The notes under the pieces are model-generated. The model did no database searches, was not told the DNA's origin, and was given only the letters and a program-made list of their open reading frames with translations. A program made the translations under genes and the position numbers. Shown one piece after another: positions 8,312 through 18,112 of a stretch of DNA of 51,105 nucleotides; the stretch's first letter is position 1; every line of letters starts with the position of its first letter. The stretch lies in the NCBI GenBank assembly GCA_944386675.1, contig CALXBY010000011.1, forward strand, positions 1-51,105, given 5' to 3'. The DNA is from an uncultured Clostridia bacterium (GTDB taxonomy: Bacteria; Bacillota; Clostridia; TANB77; CAG-508).

Positions 8312-8804
8312 TTATTGTGTGACTGTTTCTGTCGATATGTCTACATTATACCATGCTAAAACAGCTGTTGTATTATTATCATTAACAGATACATGATATA
8401 TGTTTCCCTCTTTATTAGCAATATTAAATGTTACTCCCTGTTCTGTCCCATATGCTTCTTTTACTAATTCTACTACTTTTTCTTCTTCTGTTTGCTCATC
8501 ATTTGTTGTTTCTTGCTCTTCTGCTCCTACATAATCACTATTTATTTCTTCTTCTGTTGCATTTGGCTGGATTGTAGGTGTTACATTTTCATTTACGCTA
8601 TTACTTATTTCATTTTGTTGTGCTTCGTCTTCTACTTCTGTATTATTTTGGGTTACTGCTTCATTTAAATTAATTTCATTAATAACATTACGCTCATCAC
8701 CGTGTATTTTCTTGTCGATTATATAAGCTATAGCATGCCATTCCTACCATGATAATTAATAATATTATCGTAATAATCATTAGTACTTTTTCTTTTATTC
8801 CCAT
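8312..8804 (-). CDS. Small anchored membrane protein, frame restored by CGGT four-base codon
   Basis: Unrecognised family, about 163 aa merged. Start ATG 8804, AAGGAG upstream. Residues 1-34 hold one hydrophobic segment (VLMIITIILLIIMVGMA), then in-frame CGG at 8702-8700 (codon 35) is followed at once by TGA TGA in frame zero. Reading CGGT as Gly gives ENTGDERNVINEINLNEAVT and an open frame to TAA at 8312. Next come an acidic Gln/Glu/Asn-rich linker and a C-terminal 50-residue module (VVELVKEAYG ... TTAVLAWYNVDISTETVTQ). Topology suggests a single-pass protein with an extracytoplasmic domain. It lies between xseA and xseB. The interrupted frame hides this gene from simple ORF calling. Confidence 0.65.
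8699..8702 (-). other. +1 recoding site, CGGT (membrane protein)
   Basis: Context ACA CGG TGA TGA; the zero frame terminates immediately after CGG, while ACA CGGT GAT GAG stays open for about 128 further codons. Confidence 0.7.
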
Positions 8805-8845
8805 TGTTTTTCATTCTCCTTCATCTTTCTCAAGTCTTTTGCTAT

Positions 8846-10039
8846 TTATATAATTTTTGCTTGTTTTTCTCCATCTTTTAATCTAATTGCGATTTTATCT
8901 TCTGTTTTCAAATCAGATATACTTTTTACAATCTTACCATCTTTTTCAATAATTGAATACCCTCTTGTTAATGTTTTTAGCGGACTTAAGGTATCAAGTT
9001 TTGTTACTAATTCTATATATTTATTCTTATTTTTTTCTTTCACTTTGTTAATTATATTTTCTAACTGTTTGACATAGGTATCTATTTTTATATAATTTTC
9101 ATTTATTCTTCTTGTTGGTTCTTTAAAAACAGAACTTGACATACATTTATCATATCTTAATTTCATAATTTCTAATTTTTTAGTTAAAGACATTCTTAAT
9201 CGATTTTGATATGTATTGATTTTTTGCTTAACTTCATAAATATCTGGTACAGCAAGCTCCGCGGCCGCAGATGGTGTAGGTGCTCTCAAATCTGCTACAA
9301 AATCTGATATTGAAAAATCTGTTTCATGTCCGACAGCAGATATAATTGGAATCTTAGAATTATATATACTATTTGCTACAATTTCTTCATTAAATGGCCA
9401 TAAATCTTCTAATGAGCCTCCGCCTCTTGCTAAGATTAAAACATCTGCTAGCTCATTTTTGTTCATATAATCAATACCATAAGCAATTTTTTCTGCCGCT
9501 CCTTCTCCTTGAACAGGTACTGGCAATAATCTAATATATACATTTGGATTTCTCCTTGTTGATACATTAATAATATCTCTAATAACAGAACCTGTTTGAG
9601 AAGTTAATACACCGATTACTTTTGGCATCATTGGTATTTTTTGTTTATGACTCTCATCAAATAATCCTTTTTCCTCTAATTCTGCTTTTAACTTCTGATA
9701 CCTTGTATACAAATCTCCTAGTCCATCTTCTTCCATCACTTTAGCATATATTTGGTATATACCATCTCTTTCAAAAACAGAAACACTTCCTAATATGTAT
9801 ACTTTCATACCATCTCTTGGCTCAAAATTTAATTTTTGTGCATATGATTTAAACATGATGCACTTAATTAAGGATTTTTCATCTTTTAATGTAAAATACA
9901 TATGTCCTGTATAATGATGTTTAAAATTAGATATTTCACCTTTAACTAAAATGTTATTTAAATACTCGTCATCTGCAATTTTATCCTTTATATACTTATT
10001 TAAATCTGTTACACTTACTGCGAATTGCTCATATTTCAT
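8846..10039 (-). CDS. xseA: Exodeoxyribonuclease VII large subunit
   Basis: 397 aa, typical for Firmicutes. The N-terminal OB-fold (residues 1-100, VKGEISNFKHHYTGHMYFTL) binds ssDNA. The catalytic domain has GVLTSQTGSVIRDI, ARGGGSLEDLWPFNEE and SAVGHETDFSISDFVADLRAPTPSAAAE, the full conserved active-site set. A coiled coil follows (about 270-350), which is the XseB-binding region. Start ATG 10039 follows GGAAGTAATAT. Probably cotranscribed with nusB upstream. Confidence 0.97.
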   Translation of the reverse strand: MKYEQFAVSVTDLNKYIKDKIADDEYLNNILVKGEISNFKHHYTGHMYFTLKDEKSLIKCIMFKSYAQKLNFEPRDGMKVYILGSVSVFERDGIYQIYAKVMEEDGLGDLYTRYQKLKAELEEKGLFDESHKQKIPMMPKVIGVLTSQTGSVIRDIINVSTRRNPNVYIRLLPVPVQGEGAAEKIAYGIDYMNKNELADVLILARGGGSLEDLWPFNEEIVANSIYNSKIPIISAVGHETDFSISDFVADLRAPTPSAAAELAVPDIYEVKQKINTYQNRLRMSLTKKLEIMKLRYDKCMSSSVFKEPTRRINENYIKIDTYVKQLENIINKVKEKNKNKYIELVTKLDTLSPLKTLTRGYSIIEKDGKIVKSISDLKTEDKIAIRLKDGEKQAKII

Positions 10040-10110
10040 ATATTACTTCCTCTATTTAAACTAGGGATATCTTTATGGAAGTTTTCCCTCTATAAAATAT
10101 CCCTGTCATT

Positions 10111-10512
10111 TTATTTATTTACAATACTTGCTAATATTCCATTAACAAAATTTTTGGATGAATCTTCTCCATATTTCTTTGCCAATTCAACTGCTTCATT
10201 AATAACCACCTTAAATGGTATATCTTTATATTTTATTTCATAAATTGCAAGTTTTAATATTGACAAATCAATTTTAGAAATTCTTTCAATTTTCCAATCC
10301 GATTTTAAGTTTTTTTCTATTGAACTCATTATTTCTTGTTTATTCTTTTCTATCCCTAAAACGGCATCTTCTATATATTGTTTTGCTTCCATATTTTCTA
10401 TAGCTTCACTTTCAAAATACAAATCGATTTGTTCTTTTAAACTATCATATTTTTGTATTTCTAAACTATATATTAATTTAAAAGCTTTTTCCCTTATTGC
10501 TGTTCTGTTCAT
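10111..10512 (-). CDS. nusB: Transcription antitermination factor NusB
   Basis: 133 aa, all-helical NusB domain starting [20 protein letters not shown] and ending with the conserved [24 protein letters not shown] box. It binds boxA RNA with NusE (S10) in rRNA antitermination. It lies between asp23/amaP and xseA, the usual clostridial order. Confidence 0.96.
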   Translation of the reverse strand: MNRTAIREKAFKLIYSLEIQKYDSLKEQIDLYFESEAIENMEAKQYIEDAVLGIEKNKQEIMSSIEKNLKSDWKIERISKIDLSILKLAIYEIKYKDIPFKVVINEAVELAKKYGEDSSKNFVNGILASIVNK

Positions 10513-10529
10513 ATTTTTTCCCTTCTACT

Positions 10530-10733
10530 TTACATTTTATCTATAAAATTTTTTAATTTTGTTTTTACATCTTCTTTATTTCTTTGTACATAATTTCCAA
10601 TAAAAGCACCTAAGAATAGCACAACAATTGCTAAAATTAATTTATCCAATCTAGTTATTAAAATTAATATTGCTATGATTACTCCTATGATAGCTCCTTT
10701 GTATTGATTCCAAAAATCCTTAAAATTGTTCAT
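10530..10733 (-). CDS. DUF2273 small membrane protein
   Basis: 67 aa with two hydrophobic stretches (about 13-28 and 31-48) and a charged tail. This is the DUF2273 family that accompanies amaP and asp23/gls24 in Firmicute envelope-stress operons. Function unknown; likely helps anchor or organise the Asp23 layer (inference from synteny). Confidence 0.85.
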   Translation of the reverse strand: MNNFKDFWNQYKGAIIGVIIAILILITRLDKLILAIVVLFLGAFIGNYVQRNKEDVKTKLKNFIDKM

Positions 10734-10766
10734 GCTTCCACAACCTTTCTTACTTCAATTGAAGCA

Positions 10767-11318
10767 TTATTCTTCTTGTTTCTTTTCAGCAACTTTTTTT
10801 ACAGTAATATTTACTTCATTTACTTCTAAATCTGTTGCTTTCTTTATCTTATCTTTAATACTTGTTTGCAATTTAGCAGATAAATCTTTAATAACTGCTT
10901 CTGAACTTACTACTAAGTTTGCATATACTTTTACATTATTTTCTTTATCTAGTTCTACTCTTGTAACAACGTCTTCTGTACTTTCAAATCCTTTTGCCAC
11001 TGAATTTACCAAATTTTCAATTGTTTCTTTAGAAATCATTAGTTTTCCACTTTCATTTTCTAATAAAACACCTTGTCTTTCTTTTATTTGTTCCTTTGAT
11101 GTTGAATCAAAAAATATGCATTTGATTGAAAGTAATATAAATACAACACTTACTCCTAATATTACTTTTCCCCATACATTACTTACAATTGCACCATTTA
11201 CAATTTTTCCTACTAAGTCTACATCTAGCCATCCAAATACTAGTAAACAAGCTAAAATGGATAATACTAACATGATATAAGAATATATAATTAATGTCAC
11301 TTTTTCTAAAATTTTCAT
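10767..11318 (-). CDS. amaP: Alkaline shock response membrane anchor protein AmaP
   Basis: 183 aa with two N-terminal transmembrane helices (about 8-30 and 50-68) followed by a soluble Asp23-like module (LMISKETIENLVNSVAKGFE, then VYANLVVSSEAVIKDLSAKL). AmaP tethers Asp23 to the membrane. Gene order asp23-amaP-DUF2273 is conserved. Confidence 0.9.
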   Translation of the reverse strand: MKILEKVTLIIYSYIMLVLSILACLLVFGWLDVDLVGKIVNGAIVSNVWGKVILGVSVVFILLSIKCIFFDSTSKEQIKERQGVLLENESGKLMISKETIENLVNSVAKGFESTEDVVTRVELDKENNVKVYANLVVSSEAVIKDLSAKLQTSIKDKIKKATDLEVNEVNITVKKVAEKKQEE

Positions 11319-11405
11319 TTTCTAATTCTCCTTTATTTTTTATTTTTCTTTTTATATGTATTATTATTTATCTTATCAAATTTTATATTTGCAAATCATA
11401 TATTT

Positions 11406-11870
11406 CTAGTTTTCATTAATATTATTTTCTTCTGTTTCTTCTTTACTATCATTTTCTTTTTCATTCATAACTGCATCTGTATTAACACCTTGTACATGAA
11501 CATTTACTTCTTCTACTTTTAATCCTGTCATATTTTCAACTGATTTTTTTACTCTATTTTGAATTTCAAATGCTACATCTGGTATTCTTGATCCATATTC
11601 TACAATGATATTAACATCTATTTTAGCAATCCCTTCATTAATTTCCACTTTGATTCCTTTTGCTAAATTCTTCTTACCACTCAATACCTCTGTAATACCT
11701 CCAGCAAATCCTCCAGACATTCCAGAAACTCCTTGTACTTCTGATACTGCTACACCAGCTATAACTGCTACAACATCATTAGAAATTTGGATTCCTTCAT
11801 TGTCTGTTTTTATTTCTTCATTTAATTCTACAACTTCCCCATTTTCCACGTTTTTGTTTTCTTCTTCCAT
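11406..11870 (-). CDS. Asp23/Gls24-family envelope stress response protein
   Basis: 154 aa. Core domain about 28-130: IQISNDVVAVIAGVAVSEVQ, GVSGMSGG, GIKVEINEGIAKIDVNIIVEYG and VEEVNVHVQGV are signature Gls24/Asp23 segments. Both termini are acidic and low complexity. It should form a membrane-associated layer through AmaP downstream. AAAGGAGGAAAGATT precedes the ATG. Confidence 0.95.
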   Translation of the reverse strand: MEEENKNVENGEVVELNEEIKTDNEGIQISNDVVAVIAGVAVSEVQGVSGMSGGFAGGITEVLSGKKNLAKGIKVEINEGIAKIDVNIIVEYGSRIPDVAFEIQNRVKKSVENMTGLKVEEVNVHVQGVNTDAVMNEKENDSKEETEENNINEN

Positions 11871-11982
11871 AATCTTTCCTCCTTCAACATAAAAAAGATA
11901 TACTTAAAATTCTATATAAGTATATCAATTTTTTATGAATTTTACAACTATTTTCACAATATTTACACTTTTTTAAGAAAAT

Positions 11983-12026
11983 TACCAAGGGGTTGCTATT
12001 TTGCCCCGTCCCCTTTGGCAACTTTG
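11983..12026. repeat. REP-like palindromic element (GTTGCC/CCGTCCCC type)
   Basis: Inverted repeat with arms CCAAGGGGTTGC and CCCCTTTGGCAAC around TTTTGCCCCGT. It shares CCGTCCCCTTTGGCAAC with the element at 24808-24846. It sits in the 158-nt gap between asp23 and fmt, adjoining the fmt stop. Confidence 0.75.
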
Positions 12027-12028
12027 TT

Positions 12029-12985
12029 TTATTCAAAAACATCAAATTCTTGTATTGGATTTCCTCTTAAGTAATCTTGTATTTTCATTCTTTTAGCATT
12101 TTCCCCTTGTATTTCTAAAACTTTCAAAATGCCTTCTTTGCATTTTATATATATACCATCTTTAGGGTCTGATACAATCACTGTACCATTTGTTAAAAAT
12201 CCTAAATTTTCTGCATATATTTCATCTTCTCCCGCAACTTTTACTTTCCAGAACTTTATCTTTTTTTCATTTAAAAATGTATAGGCTCCCATGATAGGGT
12301 TTAGTCCTCTAACCAAATTTTTAATTTCTTCAGCTGTTTTATGGTTCCAATCAATTTTTGCCATATCTTTTGATAACATTGGCGCTACTGTATAGTCTTC
12401 TCCTTGCTTTTCTCTTGGCGCTATTCCTTTTTCAATTTGTTTTAATGTTTCTACTAATAATTTTCCACCAATTACTTTTAATCTATCCCATAATTCTCCT
12501 GTTGTTTCATCTTCACCAATTTCTATCTTTTCTTTTAATATCATGTCTCCTGTATCCATTCCTATATCCATATACATAGTTGTTACACCTGTTGTTTTAT
12601 CTCCATTTAATACTGCCCATTGAACAGGTGCAGCACCTCTATATTCTGGTAATAATGATGCATGAACATTAATACAACCATATGGTGGAATATCTAATAT
12701 TTCTTTTGGTAATATTTTTCCATAAGCTACTACACAAATAACATCAGGTTTTAATTCTTTTAATTCATTTACAAATTCTTCATTATTCTTTACTTTTTCT
12801 GGTTGATAAATTTTTAAGTTGTTTTCCATTGCAAATTCTTTTACAGGGCTTGGAATCATTTTCATTCCTCTTCCCTTTGGTCTGTCTGGATTTGTTACCA
12901 CACCTATAATTTCATGACCTGCTTCATAGATTGCTTTTAAGCTTTCTTCTGCAAAATCTGGTGTTCCCATAAATACAATTTTCAT
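12029..12985 (-). CDS. fmt: Methionyl-tRNA formyltransferase
   Basis: 318 aa, normal length. It formylates initiator Met-tRNA using 10-formyl-THF. KIVFMGTPDFAEESLKAIYE at the N terminus, INVHASLLPEYRGAAPVQWA (catalytic Asn/His; SLLPxYRG loop) and the C-terminal OB-like domain from about 210 are all present. It begins 12 nt after def ends, so priA-def-fmt form one transcript. Confidence 0.98.
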   Translation of the reverse strand: MKIVFMGTPDFAEESLKAIYEAGHEIIGVVTNPDRPKGRGMKMIPSPVKEFAMENNLKIYQPEKVKNNEEFVNELKELKPDVICVVAYGKILPKEILDIPPYGCINVHASLLPEYRGAAPVQWAVLNGDKTTGVTTMYMDIGMDTGDMILKEKIEIGEDETTGELWDRLKVIGGKLLVETLKQIEKGIAPREKQGEDYTVAPMLSKDMAKIDWNHKTAEEIKNLVRGLNPIMGAYTFLNEKKIKFWKVKVAGEDEIYAENLGFLTNGTVIVSDPKDGIYIKCKEGILKVLEIQGENAKRMKIQDYLRGNPIQEFDVFE

Positions 12986-12997
12986 AAACTTCTCCTT

Positions 12998-13483
12998 CTA
13001 CTTTTCCGGTTCAATATACTCTAATGTTCCTGGAATAATTTTATCAATAAATAATTCTCCCTCTAAGTGGTCTAGTTCATGTGCGATAGCTTGTGCTAAT
13101 AATTCTTTTGCTTTTACTTTCATTCTTTTTCCATTTCTATCTGTAAATTCAGCTACCACTTCTGCTGGTCTAATCACTTTTGCAAATTCATTTGGAAAAC
13201 TCAAACAGCCCTCGTCAACTTCTTGTTCTCCTTTTGTTTTTATGACAACAGGATTAATTAGTACAATAGGTCCATGGTCATCATATAAATCAATCACCAC
13301 AATTCTTTTCAATACTCCTACTTGAACTGCAGCTAGTCCCACTCCATTGTATTTATGCATGGTTTCTATCATATCATCAATTAAAGATTGTATTTTTTCA
13401 CTTGCAATTTCTTCTTCTGGAACTTCTCTTGATTTCTTCTTTAGAATTTCATCCCCTTGATATCTTAGATTTCTAATTGCCAT
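12998..13483 (-). CDS. def: Peptide deformylase
   Basis: 161 aa. All three motifs are intact: NGVGLAAVQVG, EEVDEGCLSFP-like DEGCLSFPNEF, and metal-binding HELDHLEG. It removes the formyl group from nascent proteins after Fmt has acted on the initiator. Located in the priA-def-fmt operon. Confidence 0.98.
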   Translation of the reverse strand: MAIRNLRYQGDEILKKKSREVPEEEIASEKIQSLIDDMIETMHKYNGVGLAAVQVGVLKRIVVIDLYDDHGPIVLINPVVIKTKGEQEVDEGCLSFPNEFAKVIRPAEVVAEFTDRNGKRMKVKAKELLAQAIAHELDHLEGELFIDKIIPGTLEYIEPEK

Positions 13484-13534
13484 CTATTTTCCTTCCCTTC
13501 TTTGTTGTTTATTTTTTTATATTTATCTATTAGA

Positions 13535-15788
13535 TTAACTCATATTGTTTGGATTAATATCAATTGCAATTCTTGTATCCTTTATATTGTCCTGATATAT
13601 CTCTTTTAAACAAGCATTTAAAACTTCATTTGCCTCTTTCGTCATCTTTCCTTTTATAATAATTCTCCATCTGTATCGATTTTGAATTTTATCAATTGGA
13701 CAAGGCATTGGTCTTAAAACTTTAAATTCTTCTTTGTTTAATCTTTTTTCTAAATATTGATATATTTTACTAGATACATTTTTTATTTCTAACTCTTGAT
13801 AGCTATTTAATCCAATTAATATTATATCGCAAAATGGCGGATATTTCAACTGCTCTCTTAGTGCAATTTCTGTTTCATAAAACATATCATAATTCTGTTT
13901 TTGTGCACAAATAATACTAAAATTATCTGGATTATATGTTTGGATAACTACCTTTCCTGGTAAATTTTCTCTTCCTGCTCTTCCTGCTACTTGTGTTAAA
14001 ATCTGAAATGTCCTTTCATTTGCTCGATAGTCATCAATATTTAAAGAACTATCTGCTGCAATAACACCTACCAATGTTACATTTGGAAAATGATGTCCTT
14101 TTACTACCATTTGTGTTCCAATTAAAATATCAATATTTTCGTTCTTAAATTTATTTAAAATGGCTTCATGTGAATTCTTTTTGGTTACTGTATCAATATC
14201 CATTCGAATGGTTGAAGCTTCTGGAAATTGTTTATGAATTTCTTGTTCTAGTTTTTGTGTTCCTGTTCCGAAATAACGTATCTTATCACTATGACATTCT
14301 GGACAAATAGTCACAACATTTTCTTCATGACCACAATAATGACATTTTAACTTTCTTTCATAACTATGATATGTCATACTAATATTGCAATTTGGACATT
14401 TTACTGTATATCCGCAATTTCTGCACATGATAAATGTAGAATATCCTCTTCTATTTAAAAATAAAATTGTTTGTCTTTTTTGTTTCAAGTTTTCTTCTAT
14501 ACAATTATAAAGCTCCATACTAATCATTGAACGATTTCCATTTGCTAATTCTTGTTTTAAATCAATAATTTCTACTTTTGGAAGTGAAGATTGATTTGCT
14601 CTTTTGGTTAGGGTTAATAATTGGATTTTAGTATTTCCAAATTCATCTTCATTTGTCGCATTATAAAAAGTAGTCATATCTGGTGTAGCACTTCCGAAGT
14701 AATAATGGTGCCTTATTTTCTTTTGCTAAAATTTTTGCAATTTCCTTTGCATTATATCTAGGATTGGTTTCTGATTTATAGGAACTATCATGTTCTTCAT
14801 CAATAATAATGATTCCAATGTTTTCAATAGGTGCAAATATGGCAGACCTTGCCCCTATTACAATTCTTGCTTTCTTCTCTCGAATCCTTTCCCATTCATC
14901 ATGTCTTTCACCAATGGATAATTTACTATGTAAAATGGCAATCTCTTCTTTTCCAAATCGAGAAATAAATCTATCTAACATTTGTGGTGTTAATGATATT
15001 TCTGGAACTAATACAATCGCATTTTTTCCTATGTTTAATACTTTTTCAATCAATTGTAAATATACTTCCGTCTTTCCTGAACCAGTAACACCATATAGCA
15101 AAAATTGCTCATATGTTTCACTATCAATCGCCTCTTCAACACGCCTATATGCGTATTCTTGCTCTTCTGTTAGATTTAATTTATATGTTTTTTCACAATC
15201 TCTCCCCAAAAGTGGATTTCGTTCTACCTTTTTTTCTACAATTTCCAAATATCCATTTTTGACCAATGTATTTACGATTCCTCTTGCACAATCTGTAAAC
15301 ATTTCAATTTCTGGCACAGTTGCTCCTTCATTATCTTTTATAAAGTTCAATAATCTTTTTTGTTTCTCTGATTTTATTTTTCCTGTTTCAATTTCAAAAT
15401 CAATTTCTTCTCTATCTTTTTTTAAGTACACACAATTGATGGTTTTATCTTGAATTCTTTTTTCTTTATTTTTATTTCTTGTTCCTGGCGTTAACATTAA
15501 TTTTATACAATCTGATACATTGCAAAAATATCTCTTTGCCATCCATTTGGCAAGTGTAATTTGTTTATCGCTCAAATTTTCTTCTAGTTTTGCTATATCT
15601 TTTACTTCAAAAGCTGATGTTTCCTTTAATCCTACAACAAATGCCTCTGTTAGTTTTTCGCCATTACCAAAAGGAACTAATACTTTACTTCCTACTAATA
15701 TTAGTTCTTCTAATTTCTTTGGTATATTATAGTCAAAGGTTCTATTTAGTTTTTTTGCTCCTCTATTTATGATGACTTCTGCTACCAT
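13535..15788 (-). CDS. priA: Primosomal protein N' (PriA helicase), frame restored by CGGA four-base codon
   Basis: Replication-restart helicase, 750 aa when merged. The first 364 codons hold the 3'-DNA-binding domain, Walker A GVTGSGKT (233-240) and DEEH (330-333). In-frame CGG then occurs at 14696-14694 (codon 365), and frame zero stops 10 codons later. Reading CGGA as Gly gives APLLLGSATPDMTTFYNA, exactly the conserved PriA GSATP motif. The remainder is full length: zinc cysteines CRNCGY/CPNC/CHYC/CPEC from about 455, then YFGTGTQKLEQE and GRAGRENLPG. Both halves are well conserved, which argues against a decaying pseudogene. Alternatives are a single-base sequence error or a real mutation. 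Confidence 0.93.
14693..14696 (-). other. +1 recoding site, CGGA (priA)
   Basis: Context CTT CGG AAG; CTT CGGA AGT gives Leu-Gly-Ser of the invariant GSATP motif. Confidence 0.8.
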
Positions 15789-15849
15789 TTTTCTCTCCTT
15801 TTTACCAGGACAAGTATATCAAATTTTTTTTGTTTTAACAAGTTTTAAT

Positions 15850-15893
15850 ATAGAAAATAGTGATATATACATATTGTACATATCACCATTTCT
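15850..15893 (-). terminator. Terminator-like hairpin after pilin-like gene
   Basis: Minus-strand stem GGTGATAT/ATATCAC followed by a T-rich stretch, 17 nt after the stop at 15910. Confidence 0.5.
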
Positions 15894-15909
15894 TCTCAAT
15901 AATTCCAAA

Positions 15910-17658
15910 TTAAAATGCTAACACTAATCTAAAGGTCTTACTAGTGTCAGTTCCATGAAAACGCACGATTTTATAGATACAACCTCCAAAAATAGTATAG
16001 TTTCCTCCCCTCTTCATAAATGGATATACTCTATCTTTCTCATTTCCCATATAATTACAAGTATCTTTTTCCCATGTATAATAATTCGTTGCTGAAGATG
16101 TACCAGTATTTTCTGATGTTTCAATTACTGCATCCCCAAATTTTCTATTTAAAAGAAGATTATAATTTTCTATAATGTCACTTGATTGACTTGTTGGATA
16201 AACTGTAGCATATTGTGTACTCGTTGTTTTATCATTTACTGAATTTTGTTCATCAGGATTATCAGAAGCAAAACTATTTCCTTCATTGCTCGTTCCTGTA
16301 GGTAAATATGCTGCTATAAATTCTTCGTTTCCTCCAGACATATCATATATTCCATATAGGTTTCCTGTTGTTGTTTGTTTCACATTTTCTGTTAAATATT
16401 TTCCCTTCTGTGGGCTTCCTCCTGCAATTGCTCCACCATATGCCATCCAATTACTAGCATTTCTCGAAATTGTTGTTTGATTTCTTCCATATTTACTATT
16501 AGTCAAATATACAACAGCCCCCCATTCACTATTCTTTGCCATATGGCTTTCTAAGTTTCTATTAAAGTTATATGCATAATTATATTTATCACCGATGGTT
16601 GCCCCCTCTTCCCAATTAGTGTTTACACTTGGTATACTTTGAGCTTGACCACTTGATGATTTACTTGATTCAAATTTTCCTACCCATATCCCAGTTAATT
16701 TTTTACTCCATCCGCCTTGTTCTAAATCTTCTTCAAAGCAAGGATGTGTTCTATAATAATCGCCAACTGGAATAGCCGTTATAGCATCTTGTCCTGTCAC
16801 ATTTTTATAATCACTATCTATTATTCCTCTTGCATCTGAATATCCTATTGGTTGCCCCGTTTTATTTTCATCGTTCACATCGTAATAAGTAATTTTATAA
16901 GCATATCTAGGTATCCATACAAACATACTTCCTTCTTGTGTAACTTTCTTTCCTACCATATTTTCTAATGTAGCATTCTGAGCATTCGAAATTCCATCCA
17001 CCGTTAACTTATCTCTTAACATAACATTTGCCCATTTACTTTCATTATTGTCTCCTTCTCCTTCTTTAGCTACATACTCATACCATTCAGGATCATCTTT
17101 ATTACAAACAATCCAAGCTCCATCTGTATCGCTGAATTTTACTGGTACCATATCTTCTGATAAATTTGGCTCATTTGGTTCATTTGATATACTATAACTT
17201 GTGCCTTCTAAAAAAACAATATCTACTTTTCCATTCTTTCTACTGAATATATTTTTTTCTCCTTTTTCTGGTTGTTCTGCTACATTTTGTTCATAAAAAC
17301 TCCCATCACTATTTACTATATATTTTCTGCCTGACTCAAAAGTAACTTCTATTGTATTTTCTCCTTGTTGCACTGCTGTTGCTTTTGTGTTATTATTATC
17401 AAATTCTTTATTTAACTCTTTATCTGTTATTGCACTAGTATCATTATTTATTTTTTTATCTGCTTTTACCGAACTTACTGCTAAATTTAATTCCTCTTTT
17501 TCTTGTCCTATTTCAGTATTCAATTTAGCATTTCCCGCCTTTGTCAATATTCCATTCTCTCCTGTCAATGTTGCAATAGTTACTCCTGCTAATATTAACA
17601 ATACAATTATTGTAATTACTAATGCAATCAGAGTAATTCCTCTTTTTTCTTTTAACAT
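15910..17658 (-). CDS. Prepilin-type surface protein with FGE/C-type-lectin-like C-terminal domain
   Basis: 582 aa. N terminus MLKEKRGITLIALVITIIVL is a type III/IV prepilin signal (short basic leader, G-I-T-L-I, hydrophobic helix), to be cut by a prepilin peptidase after Gly7 and held in the membrane. Residues 40-150 are a coiled, polar stalk. From about 195 the domain shows MFVWIPRYAYKI, GIWVGKFESS, LYGIYDMSGGNEEFIA and a C-terminal KRGGNYTIFGG ... FRLVLAF, the fold of formylglycine-generating-enzyme-like/C-type lectin modules common in gut clostridia. Catalytic function is unlikely; carbohydrate or protein binding is an inference. No other pilus genes are nearby. Confidence 0.78.
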   Translation of the reverse strand: MLKEKRGITLIALVITIIVLLILAGVTIATLTGENGILTKAGNAKLNTEIGQEKEELNLAVSSVKADKKINNDTSAITDKELNKEFDNNNTKATAVQQGENTIEVTFESGRKYIVNSDGSFYEQNVAEQPEKGEKNIFSRKNGKVDIVFLEGTSYSISNEPNEPNLSEDMVPVKFSDTDGAWIVCNKDDPEWYEYVAKEGEGDNNESKWANVMLRDKLTVDGISNAQNATLENMVGKKVTQEGSMFVWIPRYAYKITYYDVNDENKTGQPIGYSDARGIIDSDYKNVTGQDAITAIPVGDYYRTHPCFEEDLEQGGWSKKLTGIWVGKFESSKSSSGQAQSIPSVNTNWEEGATIGDKYNYAYNFNRNLESHMAKNSEWGAVVYLTNSKYGRNQTTISRNASNWMAYGGAIAGGSPQKGKYLTENVKQTTTGNLYGIYDMSGGNEEFIAAYLPTGTSNEGNSFASDNPDEQNSVNDKTTSTQYATVYPTSQSSDIIENYNLLLNRKFGDAVIETSENTGTSSATNYYTWEKDTCNYMGNEKDRVYPFMKRGGNYTIFGGCIYKIVRFHGTDTSKTFRLVLAF

Positions 17659-17772
17659 TTGTTTTCCTCCTTCTTTTGTTTATTATTCATTTTTCCTACC
17701 ATAAATATACCAATAAAAAACAAAAAGTGCAATACTTTTGTCTGGTATTTTTCGAGGCATTTTTGTGCGACA

Positions 17773-17794
17773 ATTAATAAAATTAATTATTAAT
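17773..17794 (+). promoter_or_regulatory. Possible operator for RHH protein
   Basis: Perfect inverted repeat ATTAATAA-AATTAA-TTATTAAT directly before the ribosome binding site of the downstream ribbon-helix-helix gene, placed for autorepression. Confidence 0.35.
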
Positions 17795-17807
17795 TGGAGG
17801 AATATAT

Positions 17808-18020
17808 ATGTTTGAAATTTCTAAATATAAAAAAAGTAATGTAAAAATTTCTATCAGGTTACCTGAAAATATGAATGAAATGTTGAAAAAAATTGCTAAA
17901 AAAGAAAATATGAGTTTTAATAATGTTGTTGTAAGTTGTATTCAAAATTCTTTAGATGAAATGGAACTAGATAAATATAAAAATGTAGATATTTATGATG
18001 ATAAAGAGCTAAAAGTTTAA
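17808..18020 (+). CDS. CopG/Arc-type ribbon-helix-helix protein
   Basis: 70 aa. KISIRLPENMNEMLKKIAKK followed by MSFNNVVVSCIQNSLDEME is a complete RHH motif: one beta strand for DNA contact, then two helices. GGAGG precedes the ATG. No toxin gene lies downstream on the plus strand, so it is either an orphan antitoxin or a solo regulator. It is divergent from the pilin-like gene and could control it (inference). Confidence 0.8.
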   Translation: MFEISKYKKSNVKISIRLPENMNEMLKKIAKKENMSFNNVVVSCIQNSLDEMELDKYKNVDIYDDKELKV

Positions 18021-18040
18021 GTTCTTAATTAAAAGCATAA

Positions 18041-18083
18041 AAAAACGAAAAATAATGCTTTCGTATTACTTTTCGTTTTTTCT
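18041..18083. terminator. Bidirectional terminator
   Basis: Stem AACGAAAAATAAT/ATTACTTTTCGTT flanked by A5 on one side and T6 on the other, between the convergent RHH and transglutaminase-like genes. Confidence 0.8.
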
Positions 18084-18112
18084 ACCATTTTATATTTTCA
18101 CTAATAATTATT

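Noticed and set aside
8731..8740. Placing the 8.3 kb gene frameshift at GCATGC (AIAYIID reading)
   Set aside because: A single-base shift there also opens the frame, but placing it at CGG 8702 uses the last possible codon before TGA and matches the other four sites. Homologue alignment is needed to decide.
14661..14677. Classic -1 slippery heptamer at the priA overlap
   Set aside because: The required shift is +1, and no X XXY YYZ heptamer is present at the join.
13535..15788. priA as two separate genes or a decaying pseudogene
   Set aside because: Both halves keep all motifs and join seamlessly at a conserved Gly.
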